Part shown: in pieces, positions 20,133-26,779 of the stretch
How positions within the stretch are numbered: position 1 is the first letter of the stretch
Layout of the letters: each line of letters starts with the position of its first letter
Assembly: GCA_035529735.1 (NCBI GenBank)
Contig: DATKWE010000206.1
Coordinates: forward strand, 1 to 26,779
Origin: JAAXQD01 sp035529735
Lineage (GTDB): Bacteria > Desulfobacterota > Desulfobacteria > Desulfobacterales > UBA11574
DNA length: 26,779 nucleotides
Direction: 5' to 3'
Program-made: the position numbers and the translations under genes
Notes under the pieces: generated by a model
What the model was told of the DNA's origin: nothing
Database searches by the model: none
Seen by the model: the letters and a program-made list of their open reading frames with translations, nothing else

Positions 20133-20654
20133 TTAACGATCAACTTTTCTTGTAAATATTTCCTTACCCCTTTTATCCCATTTTCCAAATGAATAATTAT
20201 AAAACATAAGAAACATCGGTCCGGTGAATATGGCCCAAAACACCTGAACCCCAATGGTAATCGACATTTCTGATGTGAAGTGCAAGCCGGGCTCAAAGAC
20301 GACACTGCTGCCGACAAATATAAAATTCTCCATCAATACGCCTGCAACAACCATAAACGGCAACAGCGGATTGTTCCCCACATGTAAAAAAGTTATAACC
20401 CATCTCACCCCGATAAACAACCACAGATAGGTGGTTAAATAGAGACCGAAAGTGCCTCCGGAAATGGTATCCATCACCAACCCGAAAAAGAGAATAACCG
20501 GTATGCTTTCACGGAGGGGACGGAAGATGCACAAGTAAATGACGAATGGGGCAAGGAGATCATAAAACCCTTGGAATAAGGGGATATAGGGCATAACTGT
20601 GGTCTGAACGATGATCAGAAAAAGACATATACACACATGATAGCAATAGGTCAT
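20133..20654 (-). CDS. mreD: Rod shape-determining protein MreD
   Basis: Small integral membrane partner of MreC in the elongasome. The 173 residues contain about five hydrophobic spans and family-typical segments (LLAPFVIYLCIFRP, FFGLVMDTISGGTFGLYLTT). The C-terminus is basic (KWDKRGKEIFTRKVDR). MreD is poorly conserved, so the call leans on topology plus position. The ATG overlaps the mreC stop by four bases (ATGA), indicating translational coupling. Confidence 0.92.
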   Translation of the reverse strand: MTYCYHVCICLFLIIVQTTVMPYIPLFQGFYDLLAPFVIYLCIFRPLRESIPVILFFGLVMDTISGGTFGLYLTTYLWLFIGVRWVITFLHVGNNPLLPFMVVAGVLMENFIFVGSSVVFEPGLHFTSEMSITIGVQVFWAIFTGPMFLMFYNYSFGKWDKRGKEIFTRKVDR

Positions 20655-21487
20655 TTCTCTTGCTCAAACTCATGTTTTTTAGGGTTCAATACAACCAGAA
20701 CCTCTTCGAGTTTTTCAAAATCGACATAGGGGGTAACGGTTACTTCCTGAAAGATCCCCGACTTAGGCTTGATGACGCCTGAAACATACCCGACTGCAAG
20801 CCCTTTTGGGAAGACACCATCGAGCCCCGATGAAACGACAATATCATCCACCACAATATCGTGTTTGCGCAAAACATATTTAAAAAGGCATTGACCGGCT
20901 GAACCGCCCTTGATGATTCCGCGTGCCCTGTCCCTTTGTACCAAAGCATCGACCGCGCTGTTATGATCAATAATCAGGAGAACCTTAGAATAGTGGGCAG
21001 ATACCTCCGTCGTCTGCCCTGCAATTCCTTCCGGGATTACAACGGCCATTCCTTTTTCGACACCGTCATTTTTTCCCTTATCGATAAGAACAGTTTTAAA
21101 CCAGGGAGAAGGGTCCTTACCAATGACCTCCGCTGCCAGGACGCGATCGGTAATGGTTTTCTGAAAGTTCAGCAGGTTGCGAAGGCGCGCATTGGAAAGT
21201 TTAAATTCCTTAAACTGAATATTTTTTTCAAAGGCGAGGTTTAAGTCTTTTCTTAATCTCTCATTTTCTTTTGCCGCGTTAACCAGGAAAAAATAGTGAC
21301 GCCAAATATCTCTTACAAAGCGGATCGAACTGCTGGCAGCTTTCTGGAAAGGCGCAACAATGGAGATGGTGATACTTCCCGGTCCATAATAGGAGATATA
21401 GCGGCGATTGAAAACGGAAAGAAGTATGATATTGACTGCAATCAGAACGATCACACCAACAATCATCACCATCTTTTTAGAAAACAT
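20651..21487 (-). CDS. mreC: Rod shape-determining protein MreC
   Basis: Periplasmic scaffold of the elongasome that activates PBP2-RodA. The 278 residues have an N-terminal transmembrane helix (about 7-26), a short coiled coil (about 60-95, ending NARLRNLLNFQK) and the MreC beta-barrel domain with AEVIGKDPSPWFKTVLIDKG and the following NDGVEKGMAV motif, a block found in nearly all MreC proteins. It begins 4 nt after mreB with an AGGT just before the ATG, and overlaps mreD by four bases. Confidence 0.97.
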   Translation of the reverse strand: MFSKKMVMIVGVIVLIAVNIILLSVFNRRYISYYGPGSITISIVAPFQKAASSSIRFVRDIWRHYFFLVNAAKENERLRKDLNLAFEKNIQFKEFKLSNARLRNLLNFQKTITDRVLAAEVIGKDPSPWFKTVLIDKGKNDGVEKGMAVVIPEGIAGQTTEVSAHYSKVLLIIDHNSAVDALVQRDRARGIIKGGSAGQCLFKYVLRKHDIVVDDIVVSSGLDGVFPKGLAVGYVSGVIKPKSGIFQEVTVTPYVDFEKLEEVLVVLNPKKHEFEQEK

Positions 21488-21491
21488 GAAC

Positions 21492-22535
21492 CTATTGAAT
21501 TACAACTTGTTTGAGGATTTCAATGCTGTCTAGAGCTACACCAGATCCGAGTGCAACGGTGAGTAATGGATTCTCGGTTATCGTTATGGGGAGGCCGGTT
21601 TCTTCCCTGAGAAGCTTGTCCAGATTCTTCAATAGTGCGCCACCGCCCGTCAATACGATTCCCCTGTCAACAATGTCGGCGGCCAGCTCCGGCGGTGTCT
21701 GTTCCAAAGCTATTTTAACAGTCTCAACAATGGCATCAATCTGTTCGGAAATTGCCACACGTATCTCTTCCGAATCGATGGCCAGAATCTTTGGGATACC
21801 TGAAGCAAGGTCTCTGCCCTTGACTTCTATGGTTTCAAGATCCTGAGGCTCCGGATATGCATTCCCGATGGTGGTTTTGATAATTTCAGCTGTGCGCTCA
21901 CCGATCAGCAGGTTATATTTTCGCTTGATATACTGGATAATCGCAGCATCCATCTTATTGCCGGCCACCCGAATCGATCTGCTGTAAACAATTCCCGCAA
22001 GAGATATCACCGCAACCTCAGTGGTACCGCCGCCGATATCGACAACCATATTACATATCGGTTCGGTAATGGGAAGGCCGGCACCGATTGCCGCTGCCAT
22101 GGGTTCTTCTATCAGAAACACCTCACGCGCCCCTGCCGACTCGGCCGATTCTTTGACCGCGCGTTTTTCAACCTGGGTAATTCCTGACGGAACGGCAATA
22201 ACAATTCTGGGTCTGACAAACGTCCGTCTGTTATGAACCTTGTGAATAAAATGGCGTAGCATCGCCTCTGTTACTTCAAAATCAGCTATTACACCATCGC
22301 GCATGGGACGAATCGCAACGATATGACCGGGTGTTCTACCCAGCATATTCTTGGCCTCAAGGCCGACAGCCAGAACACGGTTTTTCATGCGATTGTCGGT
22401 ACGCACGGCAACTACAGAGGGTTCATTTAATACAATACCTTTGCCTTTAACATAAACCAGAGTATTTGCCGTACCCAGATCGATGGCAAGATCCGTTGAA
22501 AAAAAACCTAAAATTTTATCGACGAATAGACCCAT
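21492..22535 (-). CDS. mreB: Rod shape-determining protein MreB
   Basis: Bacterial actin homologue that forms membrane-associated filaments guiding lateral wall synthesis. The 347 residues show the actin-fold nucleotide motifs: phosphate-1 DLGTANTLVY (from about 19), phosphate-2 DIGGGTTEVAVIS (about 167), and adenosine-site GIVLTGGGALLKNLD near the C-terminus. An N-terminal FVDKILGFF stretch fits the usual membrane-binding segment. The start is fixed by GAGG before the ATG. First gene of mreBCD-mrdA-rodA. I could not settle on one convincing promoter in the 266-bp gap upstream. Confidence 0.98.
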   Translation of the reverse strand: MGLFVDKILGFFSTDLAIDLGTANTLVYVKGKGIVLNEPSVVAVRTDNRMKNRVLAVGLEAKNMLGRTPGHIVAIRPMRDGVIADFEVTEAMLRHFIHKVHNRRTFVRPRIVIAVPSGITQVEKRAVKESAESAGAREVFLIEEPMAAAIGAGLPITEPICNMVVDIGGGTTEVAVISLAGIVYSRSIRVAGNKMDAAIIQYIKRKYNLLIGERTAEIIKTTIGNAYPEPQDLETIEVKGRDLASGIPKILAIDSEEIRVAISEQIDAIVETVKIALEQTPPELAADIVDRGIVLTGGGALLKNLDKLLREETGLPITITENPLLTVALGSGVALDSIEILKQVVIQ

Positions 22536-22801
22536 AACACCTCATCTTTATACACTAAAAATATGTACATCTTTTTTCGTTATCCACTCTGAAAAAAATT
22601 TGAAAAACAGCCTGAATTCATTAAGTACGCAAAATTATCAAAATTATTCTATAATGACAAGAGAAATATCAAGATATTCCTTTTTAATTAAGGTGCATGA
22701 TTCCTGGAGCCGGGTGAACGTCGATGGAAGTGGACACCCGATATCTTTTACTGTGTATCTTGGATCCGAATATACAATCTTCCGTTGAAATAGTTCAATT
22801 T

Positions 22802-23905
22802 TTAGATCTCGCAATCGCTACCTTTTTGAATGTATCTGCGATCCGATACATTTTCCATGACCGCGTCATGTAATTTCGGCCTGAAGGCTTTGATTCGGTT
22901 ATTATCCCGGGATGGATGGATGCGGTTTGTCAACAGGATAATAATACTGCCATCGAGATCCATCCAAAAGGATGTACCGGTGAACCCAAGATGTCCAACG
23001 GTTCTTTCTGAAAAATAACGGCCACAACTCGGATCGACCGAAGACGGGGTGTCAAATCCAAGCGCCCGGCCTTCACGCTCCGACCTTTTAAAAAACATTT
23101 GCACTAAATCGATATCAAATACACCCGTTGAAGGGTCCCCATGGTATGCGGTCATAAGCTCGGACAATAGGAAAAGGATATCCCCGGCGGTCCCGAAAAG
23201 CCCGGCATGCCCTTCAATGCCGCCCACTGCATAGGCATTATCATCATGAACCATACCCTCCAAAAGGATACCCCGCCAAGGACACCGTTCGGTTGCGGCA
23301 AATTTTGTTTGGCGGGACTTTCCATCAATATCGACAAAAAATAGATTGTTAAGACCCAGCGGACGGTAGATATTTTCCGTAACAAAACGATCCAGCCGGC
23401 GTCCTGATATCTCTTCGATCACCCAGCACAGAATCATAAACCCGATGTCACTGTATATGATCTGTTCACCGGGGACATGTATCAGAGGCTCTTTTGCCAG
23501 AAGCTCCCTTAATGCATCTTTTCTTCGATGGGGTTCAATTTTACACAACAATTTATAATAGGGACGATAATCCGGAAGCCCGGAATTATGATAGAGCAGA
23601 TGTTCTATCCGGATCTCCTTTTTGTCCATATTTTTAAACGCCGGTAAAATCGATCCCAGACTCTGTTCCAAAGACAGCTTGGATTGTTCTAACAGATGCA
23701 TGATCGCGAGCGTGGTTGCCAGCGGTTTGGTCAAAGAGGCCAGGTCGAAAACCGTTTCTTTGGTCATTTGACGGCCGGCAAATAGATTTGCAGAACCGTA
23801 CGCCTCGAAAAAAACAGTGGCGCCGTCCAACGAGACCAAAAGGACGCCGCCGGGGAACACCTCGTTTAATACCGCGTCTTTCATCAAACGGTCTACGTGC
23901 GTCAT
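22802..23905 (-). CDS. Beta-lactamase-fold serine hydrolase, AmiE/YfeW-like
   Basis: Class C beta-lactamase-related serine hydrolase of 367 residues. Active-site motifs are SLTK (Ser57 nucleophile, Lys60), YSD (Tyr151) in place of the AmpC YAN, and HLGFTG (305-310) in place of KTG. The block DDNAYAVGGIEGHAGLFGTA (221-240) is typical of the B. subtilis AmiE (YbbE) / E. coli YfeW branch, whose members act on muropeptides or D-Ala peptides. No clear signal peptide is visible, so a cytoplasmic recycling role is more likely than beta-lactam resistance; this is inference. It follows ldcA across a 246-bp gap occupied by a palindromic element. The ATG has only a weak GAGAT site. Confidence 0.85.
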   Translation of the reverse strand: MTHVDRLMKDAVLNEVFPGGVLLVSLDGATVFFEAYGSANLFAGRQMTKETVFDLASLTKPLATTLAIMHLLEQSKLSLEQSLGSILPAFKNMDKKEIRIEHLLYHNSGLPDYRPYYKLLCKIEPHRRKDALRELLAKEPLIHVPGEQIIYSDIGFMILCWVIEEISGRRLDRFVTENIYRPLGLNNLFFVDIDGKSRQTKFAATERCPWRGILLEGMVHDDNAYAVGGIEGHAGLFGTAGDILFLLSELMTAYHGDPSTGVFDIDLVQMFFKRSEREGRALGFDTPSSVDPSCGRYFSERTVGHLGFTGTSFWMDLDGSIIILLTNRIHPSRDNNRIKAFRPKLHDAVMENVSDRRYIQKGSDCEI

Positions 23906-23957
23906 CGTCCAATCTCTTTATCATTCAATCCGGCTTTAACACTCGGAAACCGCACCG

Positions 23958-24144
23958 TAATTAGTGTCCATTACAATTGTAAAATGGGCACGATGGTTTT
24001 TCTATTCATGAATGAGCAATTTTTGTCCGGATCAAGGCCGCACAAGGGTTTTCGGTGAGGCATACTCCCTGTACGCCGCAGCCGGAAACCCGCGGAGAAC
24101 GCAGATCCTGGCAAAAAGGGCCATTTATGGATGGAAACTAATTA
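23958..24144. mobile_element. MITE-like element with terminal inverted repeats
   Basis: A non-coding element of 187 bp between ldcA and the serine hydrolase. Its ends are TAATTAGTGTCCAT (23958-23971) and ATGGAAACTAATTA (24131-24144), inverted with 13 of 14 matches. Within it, a long imperfect palindrome is centred near 24068, where GGCATAC-TCCCT-GTACGCC (24059-24077) forms the tip. Outward from there GGGTTTTCGG matches CCGGAAACCC and ATTTTTGTCCGGATC matches GATCCTGGCAAAAAG. It begins 8 bp after the ldcA stop codon. Both ends finish in TA, which would fit a TA-targeting transposase such as IS630/mariner, but there is no transposase here and target duplication is unproven. Confidence 0.6.
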
Positions 24145-24151
24145 GCGCCCC

Positions 24152-25072
24152 TCATGCCGCAACGGCCGGTTCATGGAACAACAGCCGTTCCTTCTCGGTG
24201 TCGAGGGTTGCACCAAGTCCAAGAGGAATCATGATATTGCGTCTCCCATGGCCGATTTCAAAACCGGCCATAACCGGAATATCCATATCCTCGAAGATAT
24301 CGCCAACAAGCGCATAAATTTCATTCAGAGGACCGCATTCTTCAAAAGAACCGAGAACCAGTCCGACAATCCCGTTGAAACATCCGGCCAGCTTCATTTG
24401 AGTCAGCATTCGGTCGATCCGGTATGGTGCCTCTCCCAGATCCTCAAGGAGCAGAATCTTCCTCTTGAAACTTGGGGCATAAGGGGTGCCCACCAGATGA
24501 CACAAGGTGGTCAGATTTCCGCCGGCCACCGGTCCTGAAGACAGGCCCGGACGGACGACAATGCCGTTTTCAGGCGCCAGTTCAAGGGCTGTGTTGGATG
24601 TCAGCGCCCATCGCATCGCCGCGATGGTCTCTTCAGCGGCATCGGCCAGGGTGGTGACCACAGGTCCGTGAAAGGTGACCAGGTCGCACCGGTCATGGAG
24701 TACAGACAGGAGCACCGAGATATCGCTGAATCCCACAAAAATTTTCGGATTATTTTGAATGGTCTCAAAATCGAGAAACGGAAGGATGCGCATACTCCCA
24801 TACCCGCCCCGGGCGCAAGCAACCGCCTGGATGGATGAATCGGCAAAAAGACGATTCATCCGGTCCGCCCGCTGGACATCGGTTCCGGCCAGGAATCCGT
24901 GTTTCTGGAAAATAGTCTCATCAAAAACCGTCCGAAACCCCATCGATTCCAGAACAGCCCTTCCCTTCATGAATTTTTCCGGATCAAAGGGACCGGCAGG
25001 CGCAACAATTCCGACGGTATCGCCCGGCTTCAGGCGGGGCGGCTTAACAGATTTTTTCTCCTGGGTTCGCAT
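24152..25072 (-). CDS. ldcA: LD-carboxypeptidase (murein tetrapeptide carboxypeptidase)
   Basis: Peptidase family S66, which removes the terminal D-Ala from murein tetrapeptides during wall recycling. The 306 residues show the N-terminal GDTVGIVAPAGP (17-28), VACARGGYGSMRILPFLD (84-101), the nucleophile block VGFSDIS (Ser116), and the partner residues Glu210 in LLLEDLGEAPYRID and His275 in GHGRRNI. The catalytic Ser-Glu-His set is therefore complete. No signal peptide, consistent with a cytoplasmic enzyme. The assigned ATG lies only 8 nt from a perfect -10 box and has no ribosome site, suggesting a nearly leaderless mRNA. Confidence 0.94.
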   Translation of the reverse strand: MRTQEKKSVKPPRLKPGDTVGIVAPAGPFDPEKFMKGRAVLESMGFRTVFDETIFQKHGFLAGTDVQRADRMNRLFADSSIQAVACARGGYGSMRILPFLDFETIQNNPKIFVGFSDISVLLSVLHDRCDLVTFHGPVVTTLADAAEETIAAMRWALTSNTALELAPENGIVVRPGLSSGPVAGGNLTTLCHLVGTPYAPSFKRKILLLEDLGEAPYRIDRMLTQMKLAGCFNGIVGLVLGSFEECGPLNEIYALVGDIFEDMDIPVMAGFEIGHGRRNIMIPLGLGATLDTEKERLLFHEPAVAA

Positions 25073-25080
25073 GGTTATTT

Positions 25081-25111
25081 ATTATAGCATTAAATTAACG
25101 TTTTTGGTCAA
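25081..25111 (-). promoter_or_regulatory. ldcA promoter with extended -10
   Basis: Minus-strand -10 TATAAT (25081-25086) preceded by TGC, a perfect extended -10. A TTGACC -35 candidate (25106-25111) is 19 bp upstream, rather far, but an extended -10 tolerates that. The predicted start is at about 25074, one or two bases before the ldcA ATG at 25072. Confidence 0.65.
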
Positions 25112-25322
25112 CGGAAACACTGAATCGAATTTTGAGTCGACTTGGTTTAAATAAAACGAATTTTTTGTGGCATCGTCAACAAAATTTTGAAAATAATTAC
25201 TATATTTACGTTTTTAACACCCATATAGAATTTTCGGAACACAAAATTGTTCTTACCCAATGGATACTTAACCATTGCCCTCGTTTTTTAAAATTTGGTT
25301 TGCAAGATTCCGGCATCATATC

Positions 25323-25350
25323 TTGACATGGCCGATCTGAAGTGTTAATT
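25323..25350 (+). promoter_or_regulatory. tRNA-Pro promoter
   Basis: Plus-strand TTGACA (25323-25328) followed after 16-17 bp by TTAATT/TAATTA preceded by TG. The -35 is perfect, the -10 weak but extended. Position about 15 bp before the tRNA 5' end fits a dedicated promoter. Confidence 0.5.
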
Positions 25351-25363
25351 ATTTGCTTACCGT

Positions 25364-25442
<79 letters not shown>

Positions 25443-25458
25443 ATATTAAAATAAAATC

Positions 25459-25482
25459 AGCGGCTTAACAGCCGCTTTTTTT
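25459..25482 (+). terminator. Intrinsic terminator of tRNA-Pro
   Basis: Perfect 7-bp stem AGCGGCT-TAAC-AGCCGCT followed by seven T residues, 18 bp after the tRNA CCA. The apparent stop codon of the DUF5131 remnant on the other strand falls inside this hairpin. Confidence 0.92.
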
Positions 25483-25722
25483 ATTTCGTGCAACCGAAAA
25501 CCGAGCTGAACGATTGGTCAACACCTGAAAAATATGCCAGGGGGCTCTGGCCATCACACTAAAAATCTTCTTTATGAAATCCTCTGGGGCATCTTCGTGA
25601 AAAATGTCGCTCATCGAGTTAACGAATATCATCTGCGGCTTTTTCCATTGTAGCGGTAATTTGAGCATATGATGATGGAGTGTTGGAACCCGTTCTTGTA
25701 GTTCGGCTGAGATATAGCTTCA
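25465..25722 (-). pseudogene. Broken DUF5131 (phage Gp37/Gp68-like) gene remnant
   Basis: The minus strand encodes a clear piece of this family: LKLPLQWKKPQMIFVNSMSD, then IFHEDAPEDFIKK and FSVMARAPWHIFQVLTNRS. An ATG at 25668 opens a 67-codon frame, but family-like sequence continues upstream of it. TLHHHM precedes in the same frame, and before that AISQPNYKNGFQ (about 25720-25686) lies in another frame, resembling the usual QPNY.NGF...TLH block. A frameshift therefore lies near 25685. The N-terminal CxxC-bearing part and everything after VLTNRS are missing; the last codons are read through the tRNA-Pro terminator. Members appear related to radical-SAM or repair-type proteins on phages and plasmids; function here is lost. 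Confidence 0.8.
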
Positions 25723-25750
25723 TAAAAAATGAAAAAATTCCCTCACAAAA

Positions 25751-25792
25751 AATTAAGGGCACTCCCTCATATTTGGGGGAATGCCCTTTTTT
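25751..25792. terminator. Intrinsic terminator downstream of the cold-shock gene
   Basis: Stem GGGCACTCCC (25757-25766) with GGGAATGCCC (25777-25786), one G-U pair, flanked by A/T runs on both sides (TTAATTTTTT on the minus strand, TTTTTT on the plus). It suits the minus-strand cold-shock transcript and could stop plus-strand readthrough as well. Confidence 0.85.
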
Positions 25793-25809
25793 CTAATTAA
25801 AACTGTCAG

Positions 25810-26010
25810 CTAAACCAAAGTAACATTTGTTGCAGCAGGACCTTTTTGACCCTGCTCTATATCAAAGGTTACTCGATCGCCTTCATCAAGAGTCTTGAAA
25901 CCGGTTGCATTGATTCCTGAATGATGAACAAATACATCCGGACCATTTTCTTGCTCAATGAAGCCATAGCCTTTGCTACTGTTAAACCATTTTACGATTC
26001 CATTATCCAT
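25810..26010 (-). CDS. Cold-shock domain protein (CspA family)
   Basis: A 66-residue single-domain RNA/ssDNA chaperone of the OB fold. It shows the opening GIVKWFNSSKGYGFIEQ, containing RNP1 (KGYGFI, 13-18), RNP2 (VFVHHSGI, 26-33) and the closing GPAATNV stretch. Such proteins melt RNA secondary structure and act in cold adaptation or as general antiterminators. The ATG has a near-perfect AAAGGAGG ribosome site. It is a single-gene unit with its own promoter, a leader of about 120 nt containing a GC-rich hairpin, and a strong terminator. Which Csp paralogue this is cannot be decided from the sequence. Confidence 0.97.
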   Translation of the reverse strand: MDNGIVKWFNSSKGYGFIEQENGPDVFVHHSGINATGFKTLDEGDRVTFDIEQGQKGPAATNVTLV

Positions 26011-26098
26011 AGTGACACCCTCCTTTCAAAAAAATTCTCATAGTCCCAAACTGCAGGTTGCCACTTTGACAAATGGATATTTCCTTCAGAACGAAACT

Positions 26099-26121
26099 GG
26101 CCCGCCAATTAAGGACGGGCC
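26099..26121 (-). promoter_or_regulatory. Hairpin at the start of the cold-shock leader
   Basis: On the minus strand GGCCCGTC-CTTAATT-GGCGGGCC forms an 8-bp stem with one wobble pair, about 10-30 nt after the predicted transcription start. No U-run follows in that direction, so it is not a terminator for the gene. It may stabilise or regulate the leader. Confidence 0.5.
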
Positions 26122-26137
26122 TTTATTGATTGGTTAG

Positions 26138-26165
26138 ATAATAAGATGTTGTTGAAAAAAGTCAA
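26138..26165 (-). promoter_or_regulatory. Cold-shock gene promoter
   Basis: Minus-strand -35 TTGACT (26160-26165, 5 of 6), 16-bp spacer and -10 TATTAT (26138-26143, 5 of 6). Transcription would start near 26131, leaving a leader of about 120 nt before the ATG at 26010. Confidence 0.65.
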
Positions 26166-26293
26166 GCGGGTTATAAGATTATTTTTTGCTGAGGATTTTG
26201 GACACGTACATAAACCCTTGGTGCCTCAAGCAGCTGCTATCATTTTAAAATTTCCGGAGCCTTAAAATTACTGAAACATCTTTTTTTCTGTGG

Positions 26294-26331
26294 GGCAAAT
26301 CCATTTCACCGGGTTTGCCTATTTCATTTTT
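26294..26331 (+). other. Hairpin with T-rich tail upstream of the last gene
   Basis: GGCAAATCC (26294-26302) pairs with GGGTTTGCC (26311-26319), one G-U pair, followed by TATTTCATTTTT on the plus strand. It looks like a weak intrinsic terminator, yet no plus-strand gene is recognised between the cold-shock promoter and here. It may end a small RNA from 26166-26293, or act as leader or operator structure for the following gene. The rest of 26166-26386 shows nothing else I recognise. Confidence 0.4.
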
Positions 26332-26386
26332 ATGGTATATGTAATCAACAAGAATCGGCTCTATTTAAAGTTGGGGGCATGAAATC

Positions 26387-26779
26387 ATGAATGCTCAAGA
26401 ATATTACCACCGTGTGATTGATCGGTTAAAAAATTGCTATCAATTCAGCCATTATGTTATTGCGGCGGGCCATGAACTTGCTGCGGAGGGGTATGATCCT
26501 GCTTTTCCAGCCGCAACAGAACCGATTTCTCAGCTTGAAAACCTTACACTTCAAAGAGGTTTTCAGGTTCATATCCCTCTTGTCGGAGAAAGATCCCAAT
26601 CCGTGCTAATGCCGATTGATTTCGAGATATTCCTGGCAGAAGAAAATCACAAGCTGTATGAGGACCCGGCGGCACAGAAGAAATTCTTCGATCAGACAGT
26701 TCCGGTTATTCATTTTCTTGAAACCCTCTTCCGTTCAAGGGGCATGCCATATCTCCTGGATTACACACCTTCGGGTGCA
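26387..26779 (+). CDS. Unrecognised protein, N-terminal 131 codons (runs off the window)
   Basis: An uninterrupted frame from ATG 26387 to the window edge, with GGGGG about 9 nt upstream. Not recognised. The visible part looks soluble and mixed alpha/beta: an N-terminal amphipathic helix (EYYHRVIDRLKNCYQFSHYV), a segment GFQVHIPLVGERSQSVLMPI that resembles alternating beta strands, a helical stretch HKLYEDPAAQKKFFDQ, and PVIHFLETLFRSRGMPYLLD running into YTPSGA. No signal peptide, membrane segment or metal motif is visible. Codon use is like its neighbours. An earlier ATG at 26379 is closed by a stop after three codons. I assign no function. Confidence 0.75.
   Translation, partial: MNAQEYYHRVIDRLKNCYQFSHYVIAAGHELAAEGYDPAFPAATEPISQLENLTLQRGFQVHIPLVGERSQSVLMPIDFEIFLAEENHKLYEDPAAQKKFFDQTVPVIHFLETLFRSRGMPYLLDYTPSGA

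Noticed and set aside
22711..22740. CGGGTG...CACCCG inverted pair downstream of the serine hydrolase
   Set aside because: Only six paired bases with an 18-nt loop and no T-run; not called as a terminator.
23634..23924. 96-codon frame overlapping the start of the serine hydrolase
   Set aside because: Arg/Gly-rich alternate-frame shadow; the hydrolase frame carries all family motifs.
26379..26390. ATG at 26379 as the start of the last gene
   Set aside because: It meets a stop after three codons; the next ATG at 26387 opens the long frame.

Overview
This window looks like a housekeeping region from a Desulfobacterota genome (the former Deltaproteobacteria), most likely a Desulfobacterales-type sulfate reducer. 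The evidence is the F1 operon order b'-b-delta-alpha-gamma-beta-epsilon with no a or c subunit, the protein-level look of MreBCD/PBP2/RodA, RNase Y and the ZapB/ZapA pair, and moderate GC with AT-rich spacers. The assignment rests on gene order and protein character; no database search was run.

Almost everything from position 1 to 25072 is read from the minus strand. In transcription order (right to left) it runs: LD-carboxypeptidase (ldcA); a 187-bp palindromic MITE-like element; a beta-lactamase-fold serine hydrolase; mreB-mreC-mreD-mrdA-rodA (cell shape and elongasome); a promoter and the seven-gene atpF'FHAGDC cluster ending in a strong intrinsic terminator; a stand-alone GlmU-type nucleotidyltransferase domain; zapB-zapA (Z-ring assembly); a probable 6S RNA; rny (RNase Y); tyrS; and an rRNA operon 16S-tRNA-Ile-tRNA-Ala-23S that leaves the window inside 23S. 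To the right of ldcA are tRNA-Pro(GGG) with its own promoter and terminator on the plus strand, a broken DUF5131 (phage Gp37/Gp68-like) remnant pressed against that terminator, a cold-shock gene with a leader of about 120 nt, and the first 131 codons of an unrecognised plus-strand gene.

The protein genes fall into linked jobs. MreBCD, PBP2 and RodA build the lateral wall; ldcA and the serine hydrolase probably trim or recycle peptidoglycan. A UDP-sugar-type nucleotidyltransferase and ZapA/ZapB lie between the ATP synthase and RNA-metabolism genes. The rRNA operon carries tandem sigma70-type promoters, boxA antitermination sites and a 29-bp processing stem around 16S.

I found no CRISPR array, defence island, secondary-metabolite cluster or complete insertion sequence. 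The least explained material is non-coding: the element at 23958-24144, the imperfect palindrome between tyrS and rny, a multi-hairpin element downstream of the atp terminator, and an odd 250-bp mrdA-rodA spacer. The unknown gene at the right edge is the main open protein question.
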